A stretch of 64,000 nt of DNA from Streptomyces djakartensis (GCF_014651075.1 NZ_BMWE01000015.1:105813-169812), one strand, 5' to 3'. Positions 16,290 through 24,552 are shown, numbered from the stretch's first letter. Notes: generated by a model not told the origin, from the sequence alone. Made by a program: numbers and translations.

Positions 16290-17717
16290 TCAGCCCCCTT
16301 GCTGCGACCGCGCCTTGAACGCCGCCTTCCGGGCCTCCTTGGCGACCTTCTTGTCGGGATGCAACCGTCCCATCGCCTCCAGCACATCAGCCGTGGCCGG
16401 GTGATCGACTCGCCACACGGCTGCGAAGAACCCACCGTGCTGCTGCGCGAGCCCCTCCACCAGCGCCCGCAGCTCCTCGGAGTTGCCCTCCGCCGCCAGC
16501 TGCGCGGCCACCGTGTCGATGGTCAGCCAGTACACCATCGCCTCGGACGGCGCAGGCACATCCGCCGCGCCGTGCTCGGTCAGCCACACCCGGGCCAGCC
16601 CGCCCAGCTCGGGGTCGTCGAGCACCTCCCGCAGCGCCGGTTCGGCCGAAGCACCCACCAGCGACAACGCCTGCTGACACCGCAGCCGCCGCAACGGCGC
16701 CCCGGTGTCCGAACCCCGCGCCGCCGCCAGCAGCTCCCGCGCCGCGGCGAGGGATTCGCGCCGCTGGAGCCACTGCTCGGTCTCGGCCTGCGCAGCGCCC
16801 GGCGGGTACTCCGCCGTGCCGTCGAGCAGCGCGTCGGCCCCCTTGTCCACGAGGTCCCCGACGGCCGGCGCCTCGAACCCGGCCTCCATCAGCCGGGCAC
16901 GCAACCCGTACAGCCCGAGCGGGGTGAGCCGGACCATGCCGTACCGGGAGACGTCGGTGTCGTCGACCGGCGCCGCGGGCTCCTCGTCGGCATCACCCAT
17001 GAGCGCCTCGTCCACGGGCTGGTAGGACACGAGTCCGATCGGCTCCAGCATCCGGAACTGGTCGTCGAGCCGCATCATCGCGTCGGACACCTGCTCGAGC
17101 ACGTCGTTGGTGGGCTCGCCCATGTCGCTGGGCACGATCACCGACGCGGCCAGCGCCGGCAGCGGCACGGGCGCGTCCCCGGGCGTGTCCTCGCCGGCGG
17201 TGAGCAGGTACAGGTTGCCGAGCACTCCGTCGAGGAACTCCGCCTCGGCCTCCGGGTCCCAGTCGAGGGCGGAGAGGTCGATCTCGCCCTCCTCGTCCAC
17301 GAGATCCGCGATCCCTTCGAGGTCGGGCACGCTCGCGTCGGCGAGCACGGCCTCCAGGGCCGCCAGCCACACCGAAAGCACGTCGTGCGGCGAGCCGCCG
17401 GTGAGCAGGGCCAGCTCCTCGCCCGCCGCGACGGTGCCCTCCTCCTCGTCGACGATCTCGACGAGCCCGGCGTCCACGGCCACCCGCCAGGCCTCACTTG
17501 CGTCGGCGGCGGCGTCCTCACCGCTCAGTCCGAGTGCCTCGGCCGCCGCGGGCAGTTGTTCGTCGACGAGCCCGCCCCCGGCGTCGACCCGGGTCTCGGG
17601 CCCGGCCCAGCGGGCCAGCCGGGCGGCCCGGGAAAGCAACGGCGTGGACAGCGCGTCGCGCGCCAGCTCCGCTTCGGTGTGCAGCCGCACCGGCGGCAGG
17701 GGGGAGCTGTCTGACAT
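16290..17717 (-). CDS. acidic conserved hypothetical protein
   Basis: The 475-aa, strongly acidic and Ala/Leu-rich protein has no signal peptide or membrane segment. I do not recognise a named domain. Helical repeats are suggested by RLRCQQALSLVGASAEPALREVL and VWLTEHGAADVP, which look HEAT-like, and by winged-helix-like segments early in the protein (GLSGEDAAADASEAWRVA, GLVEIVDEEEG). It begins at an ATG preceded by AGGAGAACCAGCCG. Similar proteins occur as single genes in streptomycetes as far as I recall. Function unknown. Confidence 0.75.
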   Translation of the reverse strand: MSDSSPLPPVRLHTEAELARDALSTPLLSRAARLARWAGPETRVDAGGGLVDEQLPAAAEALGLSGEDAAADASEAWRVAVDAGLVEIVDEEEGTVAAGEELALLTGGSPHDVLSVWLAALEAVLADASVPDLEGIADLVDEEGEIDLSALDWDPEAEAEFLDGVLGNLYLLTAGEDTPGDAPVPLPALAASVIVPSDMGEPTNDVLEQVSDAMMRLDDQFRMLEPIGLVSYQPVDEALMGDADEEPAAPVDDTDVSRYGMVRLTPLGLYGLRARLMEAGFEAPAVGDLVDKGADALLDGTAEYPPGAAQAETEQWLQRRESLAAARELLAAARGSDTGAPLRRLRCQQALSLVGASAEPALREVLDDPELGGLARVWLTEHGAADVPAPSEAMVYWLTIDTVAAQLAAEGNSEELRALVEGLAQQHGGFFAAVWRVDHPATADVLEAMGRLHPDKKVAKEARKAAFKARSQQGG

Positions 17718-17853
17718 CGGCTGGTTCTCCTAGGACGCATACGACTCAGCCGCTCAGCCTAGACGGATTTACACCCATGACGCCCACTTCATCTCCGCGT
17801 CAGCGGCCGTACATGGCCGAAACCTTGACAAGTGGCTTGGCCAGGCTGGAGAT

Positions 17854-17934
17854 TGACGCGCGTAGAAGTCGGCGGACACTTGTTCACCGGGCTGGCCCCA
17901 CCCACAGCCCGTCCACCGCCCTCTACGCGCGTCA
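17854..17934. repeat. split inverted repeat between divergent genes
   Basis: TGACGCGCGTAGA (17854-17866) and its exact reverse complement (17922-17934) are 55 bases apart, and the similarity continues inward for about 11 more bases with three mismatches. The 304-base gap between the two divergent genes also holds a TTGACA at 17825-17830 and a shorter pair ACAAGTG (17828-17834)/CACTTGT (17877-17883). A looped operator for the divergent gene pair is plausible. Confidence 0.5.
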
Positions 17935-18021
17935 CACCGCCCGCCGCCCCACAGGTAGCGGCAGACAGTCCACGCACCACCCTCGTCCCGGCGCCCTGTC
18001 ACGTCCCCGGAGGGATTCCCG

Positions 18022-19845
18022 TTGCCGAGCAAGTCGTCCGCGCGCCTCGCCGCGCTCACCGTCGCCGCCGCGTGCTCCGCGGTCTCCACGATCGTCCTCA
18101 CCACTCCCGCGCACGCAGACGCCGTGCGCATCCACGACATCCAGGGCACCACCCGGATGTCCCCGTACGCCGGCCGGCAGGTCACCGACGTGACCGGAAT
18201 CGTCACCGGCATCCGGACCTACGGCTCGTCCCGCGGCTTCTGGATCCAGGACCCGAACCCGGACGCCGACCCGGCGACCAGCGAGGGCGTCTTCGTCTTC
18301 ACCGGCTCGGCGCCGAAGGGGGTCGCCGTCGGTGACCTGGTCACGGTCGGCGGCACGGTCACGGAGTACGTCCCCGGCGGCGCCGCCTCCGGCAACCAGT
18401 CGCTGACGCAGATCACCAAGCCGACGGTCACGGTCGTGTCCAGCGGCAACCAGCTCCCCGCCGCCACGGCCGTCACCGCCAAGTCGGTCCCCGCCGCCTA
18501 CGCACCGGCCGGTGACACGACCGCGAACGGCTCGATCAACGCGCTCCCCCTGGAGCCCGCGAAGTACGCCCTGGACCACTACGAGTCGCTGGAGGGCATG
18601 ACCGTCCGGGTCGCCGACACCCGCGTGGTCGGCGCCACCGACCCCTACACCGAGCTCTGGGTGACGGTGAAGCCGCACGAGAACCGCACCCGCAACGGCG
18701 GCACGGTCTACGGCTCGTACGAGTCCCAGAACACCGGCCGCCTCCAGATCCAGTCCCTCGGTTCGACGGCGGACTTCCCCAAGGCGAACGTCGGCGACAC
18801 CCTCGCCGGCACCACGGCGGGCCCGCTGGACTTCAACCAGTTCGGCGGCTACACCCTGGTCGCGAGCGAGCTCGGCACGCTCAAGTCCGCCGGTCTGAAG
18901 CGCGAGACGACGACCGCGCAGCGCTCCTCGGAACTCGCGGTCGCCACCTACAACGTCGAGAACCTCGACCCGGCCGACGACACGTTCGCCGCGCACGCCT
19001 CCGCGATCGTGAACAACCTGAAGTCGCCGGACATCGTGTCCCTGGAGGAGATCCAGGACAACAACGGCGCCAAGAACGACGGCACCGTCGCCGCCGACCA
19101 GACCCTGACGAAGCTGATCGACGCGATCGTCGCGGCCGGCGGCCCGAAGTACGACTGGCGTGCGATCGACCCGGCGGACGGCGCCGACGGCGGCGAGCCG
19201 GGCGGCAACATCCGCCAGGCGTTCCTGTTCAACCCCGAGCGGGTCTCCTTCACCGACCGCGCGGGCGGCGACGCCACGACGGCCACCGGCGTGACGAAGA
19301 TCCGCGGCAAGGCCCACCTCACCCTCAGCCCCGGCCGCATAGCCCCCGCCGACGAGGCCTGGAAGAACAGCCGCAAGCCGCTGGCCGGCGAGTTCGCCTT
19401 CCGCGGCCGCACGGTCTTCGTGATCGCCAACCACTTCAACTCCAAGGGCGGCGACCAGGGCCTGACCTCCCAGTACCAGCCGCCCGCCCGCAGCTCCGAG
19501 ACCCAGCGCCACCAGCAGGCGACCCTGGTGAACGCCTTCGTCAAGGACATCCTCGACACCCAGAAGAACGCGGACGTCATCGCCCTGGGCGACATCAACG
19601 ACTTCGAGTTCTCCCGCACCGCCCAGCTCCTCGAGGGCCGCGGCGAACTCTGGTCGGCGATCAAGTCGCTCCCGCGCGGCGAGCGTTACTCGTACGTCTA
19701 CCAGGGCAACAGCCAGGTCCTCGACCAGATCCTGATCAGCCCGTCGATCCGCTGCGACTTCGAGTACGACAGCGTGCACGTCAACGCGGAGTTCAACGAC
19801 CAGATCAGCGACCACGACCCGCAGGTCCTGCGCTTCCGCCCGTAA
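18022..19845 (+). CDS. secreted endonuclease/exonuclease/phosphatase-family nuclease
   Basis: The start is TTG, 9 bases after GGAGGGA, giving 607 aa. A Sec signal peptide (about residues 1-33) ends in TPAHA-DAV. An OB-fold-like domain (about 45-150: GIVTGIRTYGSSRGFWIQDPN, VGDLVTVGGTVTEY) precedes an EEP catalytic domain (about 310-607). The latter has ATYNVENL, SLEEIQDNNG (catalytic Glu), ANHFNSKGGD, ALGDINDFEFS (catalytic Asp/Asn) and QISDHDPQVL (catalytic Asp-His). Domain order resembles ExeM-type extracellular DNases. It probably scavenges phosphate and nucleosides from DNA outside the cell. Confidence 0.88.
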   Translation: MPSKSSARLAALTVAAACSAVSTIVLTTPAHADAVRIHDIQGTTRMSPYAGRQVTDVTGIVTGIRTYGSSRGFWIQDPNPDADPATSEGVFVFTGSAPKGVAVGDLVTVGGTVTEYVPGGAASGNQSLTQITKPTVTVVSSGNQLPAATAVTAKSVPAAYAPAGDTTANGSINALPLEPAKYALDHYESLEGMTVRVADTRVVGATDPYTELWVTVKPHENRTRNGGTVYGSYESQNTGRLQIQSLGSTADFPKANVGDTLAGTTAGPLDFNQFGGYTLVASELGTLKSAGLKRETTTAQRSSELAVATYNVENLDPADDTFAAHASAIVNNLKSPDIVSLEEIQDNNGAKNDGTVAADQTLTKLIDAIVAAGGPKYDWRAIDPADGADGGEPGGNIRQAFLFNPERVSFTDRAGGDATTATGVTKIRGKAHLTLSPGRIAPADEAWKNSRKPLAGEFAFRGRTVFVIANHFNSKGGDQGLTSQYQPPARSSETQRHQQATLVNAFVKDILDTQKNADVIALGDINDFEFSRTAQLLEGRGELWSAIKSLPRGERYSYVYQGNSQVLDQILISPSIRCDFEYDSVHVNAEFNDQISDHDPQVLRFRP

Positions 19846-19899
19846 CACGCGCACCCACGGGGCCGGCCGCACCACCGGGCCGGCCCCACCACACGAGCC

Positions 19900-20580
19900 T
19901 CACCCGGGCACGAGCCCCAGAGCGTGCCGGTACCTGCTCCCGCTCGCCCCCTTCATGCCCGGATACGTCCGCACCCGCTCCCAGGCGTCGGTCACGGGCG
20001 CGGCCAGGGTCCTGTCATAGGCCTGGTCACTCTCCCACTCGGCGTAGTTCAGCATGTGCCCGCCGTCCGCGCTCAGGTGGAAGTGGGCGGAGACCAGCCC
20101 GGCGTGCCCCTTCGGATCGTCACCCAACGCCTTGAGCACGAGATCGACCCACTCCTCCCGCCGCGCCCCCGCCTCGAAGTCGACCCGCACGACGACGATC
20201 AGTCCTGGAACCCGGTCGTCCCCGACCGCCCGCTCCCGGCTGCGGTACCGCCGGTACGGCGCGATCCCCACCCGCTCGATCCCCGGCACGGCAGTGTCGA
20301 TCTCGTCGATTCGCTCCTGCCGCTGCGTCTTGACGAAGGCCTCGTATCCCTGCCGGCTGCTCCACTGCGAGTAGTGCATCAGCGTGGACCCGTCGTGCCC
20401 CACGTACACGTGATAACCCAGCAGATCCGCGCCGGGCCACGGCCGTCGCTCCCAGGTCCGCCCGATCTCCTCCACGGCCCTCTGCTGACGCTCGGGGGTT
20501 CCCACGCGCCAGGTACTGAAGAAGGGGACACCGATGCGGGGGTCGGTGAGGTCGGGGTGCTGCTCGGTTCGACGGCTCAT
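19900..20580 (-). CDS. ABM-fold monooxygenase, EcaB-like (SoxR regulon)
   Basis: The 226-aa cytosolic protein consists of two antibiotic-biosynthesis-monooxygenase-like ferredoxin folds in tandem. The first has LLGYHVYVGHDGSTLMHYSQW and the second AHFHLSADGGHMLNYAEWES, each with the HxxxxxxxxYxxW-like signature of this fold. Such enzymes oxidise polyphenols or quinones without cofactors. The ATG follows GGAGTGTCAC. The promoter has a 19-base spacer overlapped by a SoxR-type dyad, so redox-cycling compounds probably induce it. I recall a SoxR-controlled monooxygenase (EcaB) in the same neighbourhood near dapA in S. coelicolor. Orthology is by context and memory, not alignment. Confidence 0.82.
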   Translation of the reverse strand: MSRRTEQHPDLTDPRIGVPFFSTWRVGTPERQQRAVEEIGRTWERRPWPGADLLGYHVYVGHDGSTLMHYSQWSSRQGYEAFVKTQRQERIDEIDTAVPGIERVGIAPYRRYRSRERAVGDDRVPGLIVVVRVDFEAGARREEWVDLVLKALGDDPKGHAGLVSAHFHLSADGGHMLNYAEWESDQAYDRTLAAPVTDAWERVRTYPGMKGASGSRYRHALGLVPG

Positions 20581-20618
20581 GTGACACTCCAGTGATGTGC
20601 GCCTGCTGTGTGCACACC

Positions 20619-20649
20619 ACTGTTCAACCTCGACCAAGCTTGAGGTCAA
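20619..20649 (-). promoter_or_regulatory. SoxR-type promoter/operator
   Basis: On the minus strand, -35 TTGACC (20644-20649) and -10 AACAGT (20619-20624) are 19 bases apart, the over-long spacer typical of MerR-family promoters. The dyad CCTCAAGCTTGGTCGAGG (20628-20645) fills the spacer and matches the SoxR site CCTCAAG-N4-CTTGAGG with a perfect left half and two mismatches in the right. Transcription would start about 30 bases before the ATG at 20580. Confidence 0.7.
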
Positions 20650-20795
20650 GGCGTGAGAGGAACTCGCCGTCGGGGCTGGGGCAGGGCGCGGCGGCGGCCT
20701 GCGCCCGGTTCCAGGTACCCGGCGTGGGTACTGGGGGCGGGGCGTTGCGCAGCCCGGCGTCGCGGGGTGCCGCTGCGCCCACCCGTGCCGCCCCA

Positions 20796-20882
20796 GCGGC
20801 ACGACTGCCCGCAGCGGCGGCACGACTGCCCGCAGCTGGGGCGGCCACGACGCGCCGCAGCGGCGGGGCGACTGCCCGCAGC
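20796..20882. repeat. three near-identical 20-base repeats
   Basis: GCGGCACGACTGCCCGCAGC is found at 20796-20815 and 20817-20836, and with two changes at 20863-20882. Each contains CTGCCCGCAGC. They lie in the 471-base gap between the SoxR promoter and the DUF3618 gene, immediately left of the palindromic element at 20914. No coding signal was found here. Confidence 0.7.
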
Positions 20883-20913
20883 TAAGACGGCGTGCAGCCG
20901 CGTACGTACGGAA

Positions 20914-21025
20914 GGGGACGTGTCGGGGGGTGTCCGCCCGCAGCGGTTGGCGCGTCAACGGACAGTCACTCGTGATCCGACTCCGTCGCGCCGTTCCGAG
21001 GACGGACACCCCCCGACACGTCCCC
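20914..21025. repeat. 112-bp palindromic element with 23-bp terminal inverted repeats
   Basis: The terminal arms 20914-20936 (GGGGACGTGTCGGGGGGTGT...) and 21003-21025 are perfect reverse complements over 23 bases. The 66-base interior contains a second pair, GGCGCG (20950-20955) and CGCGCC (near 20987-20992), flanked by further partial complementarity, so the transcript could fold along most of its length. It has no ORF. The form is that of a miniature inverted-repeat element or a large two-way transcription barrier. It lies just downstream of the DUF3618 gene. Confidence 0.75.
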
Positions 21026-21051
21026 GGCCCCACCCACCACGTAGGCGCTAC

Positions 21052-21420
21052 TCAGCGATGCCCGTGGTTCCGCCGCCGATACACCTCGACAACCACCACA
21101 GCAGCCCCCGCGGCCACCCCGGCGATCAGCACCGGCTTCGGATGCCGCATCCCGGCCTGGACAGCACCCCGCACCGGACGGGGCCCCGCATGCGCAGCCC
21201 TCTCCTGCACCGTGTGCCCAGCCTGAGACGCGCTGCTGCGCAACTGCACCGTCATCGCCCCGGCCTTGTCCCGGAGATCGGCCGCCCGCGCCCGCGCACG
21301 CCCCTTCACATCCGCCTTCCCCGCCAATTCCTCCACCGTGTCCCCGAGCTCGGTACGAGTCCGCTCGATCTGCCGCCGCAGCTCATCGGGCCCCTTGGCC
21401 CCACCCGTCGCGTCCGTCAT
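21052..21420 (-). CDS. DUF3618 envelope-associated protein
   Basis: The 122-aa protein has the DUF3618 signature at its start (GPDELRRQIERTRTELGDTVEELAGKADVKGRAR), then a long charged helix and a C-terminal membrane segment (about residues 97-113, VLIAGVAAGAAVVVVEVY). It is coupled by an ATGA overlap to the holin-X-like gene upstream on the same strand. Pairs of this kind recur in actinobacteria and may be envelope stress or membrane-organising proteins; the function is not established. Confidence 0.85.
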   Translation of the reverse strand: MTDATGGAKGPDELRRQIERTRTELGDTVEELAGKADVKGRARARAADLRDKAGAMTVQLRSSASQAGHTVQERAAHAGPRPVRGAVQAGMRHPKPVLIAGVAAGAAVVVVEVYRRRNHGHR

Positions 21421-21836
21421 CGATGCGCCCTTTCCTTGATCGCCTCCACGTCCGCCCTGACACTGCCGAGTGCCTCCTCAGGCGTGGGAGGCGTGGCCCG
21501 GCGCAGCTGCCCCCGGCCGATCGCGGCGAGCACGGCCGCGATCACGAACAGCACCCCCATCACGATGAGCGCCGCGGCCCAGACAGGCAGCACCAGGGAG
21601 AGAGCGGCCGCCCCCGCACCGGCCAGCGCGAGAAACCCGGCGTAGGCGACCGCACCCGCCGCACCGAGCAGCCCGCCACCACGCCCCGCACGCCGCCCCT
21701 TCTCGGCCAGCTCTTCCTTCGCAAGAGCCACTTCCTGCCGCACGAGCCGGGAGAGCTGCTCCGCGGCCTGTGAGACGAGCTCGCCCACGGAGTGGTGCTC
21801 GTCGCGCACGGCCCGTCGTTCCATGGTCCCCGTCAC
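21417..21836 (-). CDS. holin-X-like (phage_holin_3_6) membrane protein
   Basis: The 139-aa protein has an amphipathic N-terminal helix with SVGELVSQAAEQLSRLVRQEVALAKEEL, two membrane segments (about residues 52-78 and 80-102) and a short charged tail. It matches the actinobacterial putative holin superfamily XI. The name is historical: no lysis or phage genes are nearby, and the partner is a DUF3618 gene. The GTG at 21836 is preferred because GAGGAGG lies about nine bases before it; an ATG at 21824 is the alternative. Confidence 0.8.
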   Translation of the reverse strand: MTGTMERRAVRDEHHSVGELVSQAAEQLSRLVRQEVALAKEELAEKGRRAGRGGGLLGAAGAVAYAGFLALAGAGAAALSLVLPVWAAALIVMGVLFVIAAVLAAIGRGQLRRATPPTPEEALGSVRADVEAIKERAHR

Positions 21837-22005
21837 GGTGTCCCCGCCTCCTCTCGAAGTAGGAACCCCCGAGTACCCGGCCCACCCCCCGCTACCCCTG
21901 CGGCGGATCCTCCACGCCCCCGAAGCCACCCTTTACAGTCACTTACCAATACCCGAAAGAAAATTTAATTGGAGCTACACAATCACCCCGCCGACACTAC
22001 TCACC

Positions 22006-22890
22006 ATGACGCCCCACTTCGGCCGCACCCTCTGCGCCATGGTCACCCCGTTCACCCCATCCGGCGCCCTGGACCTCGGCGGCGCGCAGCGCCTGGCCGC
22101 CCACCTGGTCGCACAGGGCTGCGACGGCCTCGTCCTGTCCGGTACGACAGGCGAATCACCGACCACCACCGACGCCGAGAAGGCGGCTCTGATCACGGCC
22201 GTCCGCGAGGCCGTGGCCGACCGCGCGTCGATCGTCGCGGGCATCGGCACCCCCGACACCCGGCACACCGCCGACCTGGCGAGGGAGGCCGAGAAGGCGG
22301 GCGCCGACGGCCTGTTGGTGGTGGCCCCGTACTACAGCAGACCTCCGCAGGACGCGATCGAGGCCCACTTCCGTGAGGTCGCGGACGCGACGGAACTCCC
22401 GGTCATGCTCTACGACATCCCGTTCCGCACCGGAACCCGCATCGAACCCGACACGATCCTCCGCCTCTCCGAACACCCCAGGATCGCCGCCGTCAAGGAC
22501 TGCTCCAACGACTTCCTCGCCGCCCAGAAGGTCCTGGCCCGCACGGACCTGGCGTACTACGCGGGCTGCGACGAGCACAACCTCGCCCTCTACGCCGTAG
22601 GCGGCGCCGGCTACGTCAGTACGGTCGCGAACGTGATCCCGGCCCACCTGCGAGCGGTCCTGGACGCCTTCGACGCGGGCGACACGACCGGGGCGGCCGG
22701 TCTCCAGCAGCAGGCCACGCCCCTCATCGAGGCGATCATGGCGGCGGGCCTGCCGGGCACCGTCACGACCAAGGCGCTCCTGAACACCCTGGGCCTCCCC
22801 GCGGGCCCGGTACGCGCCCCGCTCCAGCCCGCCGACCACGAAACGACCGAAGGACTGCGCTACCTGCACGAGAACCTGATCAACGTGTGA
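22006..22890 (+). CDS. dapA: 4-hydroxy-tetrahydrodipicolinate synthase
   Basis: The 294-aa enzyme condenses pyruvate with aspartate semialdehyde, the first committed step to diaminopimelate and lysine. It has the GTTGESPT motif (about 46-53), the catalytic tyrosine in MLYDIPFRTG (Tyr136) and the Schiff-base lysine in IAAVKDCSND (Lys164). Length fits the family. The 21860-22005 upstream DNA is unusually A/T-rich for this genome (TTTACAGT and AAATTTAATTGG) and probably holds the promoter. No close Shine-Dalgarno precedes the ATG. dapD lies 550 bases downstream on the opposite strand. Confidence 0.92.
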   Translation: MTPHFGRTLCAMVTPFTPSGALDLGGAQRLAAHLVAQGCDGLVLSGTTGESPTTTDAEKAALITAVREAVADRASIVAGIGTPDTRHTADLAREAEKAGADGLLVVAPYYSRPPQDAIEAHFREVADATELPVMLYDIPFRTGTRIEPDTILRLSEHPRIAAVKDCSNDFLAAQKVLARTDLAYYAGCDEHNLALYAVGGAGYVSTVANVIPAHLRAVLDAFDAGDTTGAAGLQQQATPLIEAIMAAGLPGTVTTKALLNTLGLPAGPVRAPLQPADHETTEGLRYLHENLINV

Positions 22891-23004
22891 ACCACCGGGT
22901 CACCGAGCGGACGGCCCACACGAGACCGACACGAGAGCGGGCCGGGGCCGGGGCCCGCACCGCAACCGCACACGACGCGGCCCCCGGTCCTCCGGCGTGT
23001 CGGC

Positions 23005-23235
23005 TCAGTCCCACGCGTACCCGTCGCCGAACAGCAGAGTGTGCTCCAGCACGTCCTCCGCCGGGTCGTCGACCTGGCCGACGTCGGCGTTGAGCAGCCC
23101 GAACCGGTGACCGTTCTTCGAGTCCGTGGTGGTCTCGTCGGCGTGCGCGGCCCCCGCCTGAAGCCAGCACACCGCCAGCGCCGCGGCCACCCCGGCCAGC
23201 CCGCGCACCACGACCCGCCCCTGCTCGTTCCTCAT
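23005..23235 (-). CDS. small secreted protein of unknown function
   Basis: The 76-aa product has a Sec signal peptide (MRNEQGRVVVRGLAGVAAAL ... GAAHA-DE, cleavage near residue 31). The mature peptide is only about 45 residues, acidic and cysteine-free, containing KNGHRFGLLNADVGQVDDP and VLEHTLLFGDGYAWD. The hydrophobic NADVGQ/LEHTLLFG pattern is faintly reminiscent of chaplin- or rodlin-associated small surface proteins, but I cannot assign it. The chosen ATG has GAGG nine bases upstream; another at 23250 is possible. Confidence 0.65.
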   Translation of the reverse strand: MRNEQGRVVVRGLAGVAAALAVCWLQAGAAHADETTTDSKNGHRFGLLNADVGQVDDPAEDVLEHTLLFGDGYAWD

Positions 23236-23377
23236 TGCCCCGGTCCTCATCTCATCGGTTCGGCGTCTGATCGGACACTGCGTCCACCCGTTCATCCGCC
23301 AGGACCGCCGCGAGGTCACGCCGGATAACTCGTTCGTGGCCGGCTCACAGGGTTCACAGCCCTCCGCCTCACGCACA

Positions 23378-23417
23378 AGCGCCCTCCCGGGCCGTCCTGG
23401 GGCCGTGGAAGGGCGCT
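23378..23417 (-). terminator. dapD terminator hairpin
   Basis: AGCGCCCT (23378-23385) pairs with AGGGCGCT (23410-23417), with additional GGCC pairing possible inside the 24-base loop. It lies 28 bases beyond the dapD stop on the dapD strand. Confidence 0.6.
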
Positions 23418-23444
23418 CGATGCCGGCCTCGTCCGGCGAGGCGA

Positions 23445-24434
23445 TCAGTTGTGGCTGTGCAGGATCTCGTTCAGTCCGCCCCACACGGCGTTGTTCGGCC
23501 GGGCCTCGACCGTGCCGGTGACCGAGTTGCGGCGGAAGAGGATGTTGGAGGCGCCGGACAGCTCGCGGGCCTTGACGATCTGGCCGTCGGGCATGGTGAC
23601 CCGGGTGCCCGCGGTGACGTAGAGGCCGGCCTCGACGACGCACTCGTCGCCGAGGGCGATACCGACGCCCGCCTCGGCGCCGATCAGGCAGCGCTCGCCG
23701 ATGGAGATGATGACGTTGCCGCCGCCGGACAGGGTGCCCATGGTGGAGGCGCCGCCGCCGATGTCCGAGCCGTCGCCGATGACGACGCCCGCGGAGATGC
23801 GGCCCTCGACCATCGACGTGCCGAGCGTGCCGGCGTTGAAGTTGACGAAGCCCTCGTGCATCACGGTGGTGCCCTCGGCGAGGTGCGCGCCGAGGCGGAC
23901 CCGGTCGGCGTCGGCGATCCGGACGCCCTTCGGGGCCACGTAGTCCGTCATCCGCGGGAACTTGTCGACGGAGGTCACCTGGAGGTGCAGGCCCTCGGCG
24001 CGGGCGTTCAGCCGCACCTTCTCGAGGTCGTCGACGGCGACCGGCCCGAGCGAGGTCCAGGCGACGTTGGCGAGGAAGCCGAAGATGCCGTCCAGGCTCT
24101 GGCCGTGCGGCTTGACCAGGCGGTGGGAGAGGAGGTGCAGACGCAGGTAGGCGTCGTGCGCGTCGATCGGCTTCTCGTCGAGCGAGGCGATGACCGTGCG
24201 GACCGCGACCACTTCGACGCCCCGGCGCGCGTCCGGGCCGATCGCCGCGGTCGCACCGCCGCCGAGCAGTTCCGCGGCCTGCTCGGCGGAGAGCCGCTCG
24301 GTGCCGGACGGGCCGGGCGCTTCGGCCAGCTCGGGCGCGGGGAACCAGGTGTCGAGAACGGTGCCGTCGGCGGCGATCGTGGCGAGGCCGGCGGCCACGG
24401 CGCCGGTGGTGCGAGGAGCAGTCGTGTCGGTCAT
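23445..24434 (-). CDS. dapD: tetrahydrodipicolinate N-succinyltransferase
   Basis: The 329-aa enzyme transfers succinyl from succinyl-CoA to tetrahydrodipicolinate in the diaminopimelate pathway. It is the longer actinobacterial form. A left-handed beta-helix is evident from hexapeptide repeats after residue 180, for example GAHLAEGTTVMHEGFVN, SMVEGRISAGVVIGDGSD and GERCLIGAEAGVGIALGDE. The GGGNVIISIG and SNILFRRNS segments are typical. It is convergent with the small secreted-protein gene region and near dapA, as expected for lysine genes in streptomycetes. Confidence 0.93.
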   Translation of the reverse strand: MTDTTAPRTTGAVAAGLATIAADGTVLDTWFPAPELAEAPGPSGTERLSAEQAAELLGGGATAAIGPDARRGVEVVAVRTVIASLDEKPIDAHDAYLRLHLLSHRLVKPHGQSLDGIFGFLANVAWTSLGPVAVDDLEKVRLNARAEGLHLQVTSVDKFPRMTDYVAPKGVRIADADRVRLGAHLAEGTTVMHEGFVNFNAGTLGTSMVEGRISAGVVIGDGSDIGGGASTMGTLSGGGNVIISIGERCLIGAEAGVGIALGDECVVEAGLYVTAGTRVTMPDGQIVKARELSGASNILFRRNSVTGTVEARPNNAVWGGLNEILHSHN

Positions 24435-24552
24435 GAGGGCAACCTAACCGGCGGACACCGGTCGAGGCGAACCCGTGTGTGGGCGTCTCACGGGACGGGC
24501 GGTATCCCCACCCGGACGCGGCCCGGCGGCAGCGCGGAGATGCGCCCCGGCG

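Noticed and set aside
17882..17892. Possible PHO box (GTTCACCGGGC) before the secreted nuclease
   Set aside because: Only one unit fits; the flanking 11-mers do not match, whereas a PHO box needs at least two direct units.
20624..20848. Small Ala/Pro-rich ORF upstream of the SoxR promoter
   Set aside because: It overlaps the -35 and operator and the 20-base repeats; composition reflects the repeats and no ribosome binding site is seen.
20796..20882. CRISPR array
   Set aside because: Only three imperfect GC-rich repeats, unequal spacers of 1 and 26 bases, and no cas genes.
21417..21836. Prophage remnant because of a holin-like gene
   Set aside because: No endolysin, capsid, integrase or attachment repeats nearby; holin-X-like proteins paired with DUF3618 are ordinary chromosomal genes in actinobacteria.
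23343..23360. GCTCACAG/GTTCACAG repeats near the small secreted-protein gene, PHO-box-like
   Set aside because: The units are 10, not 11, bases apart and point to no phosphate gene.
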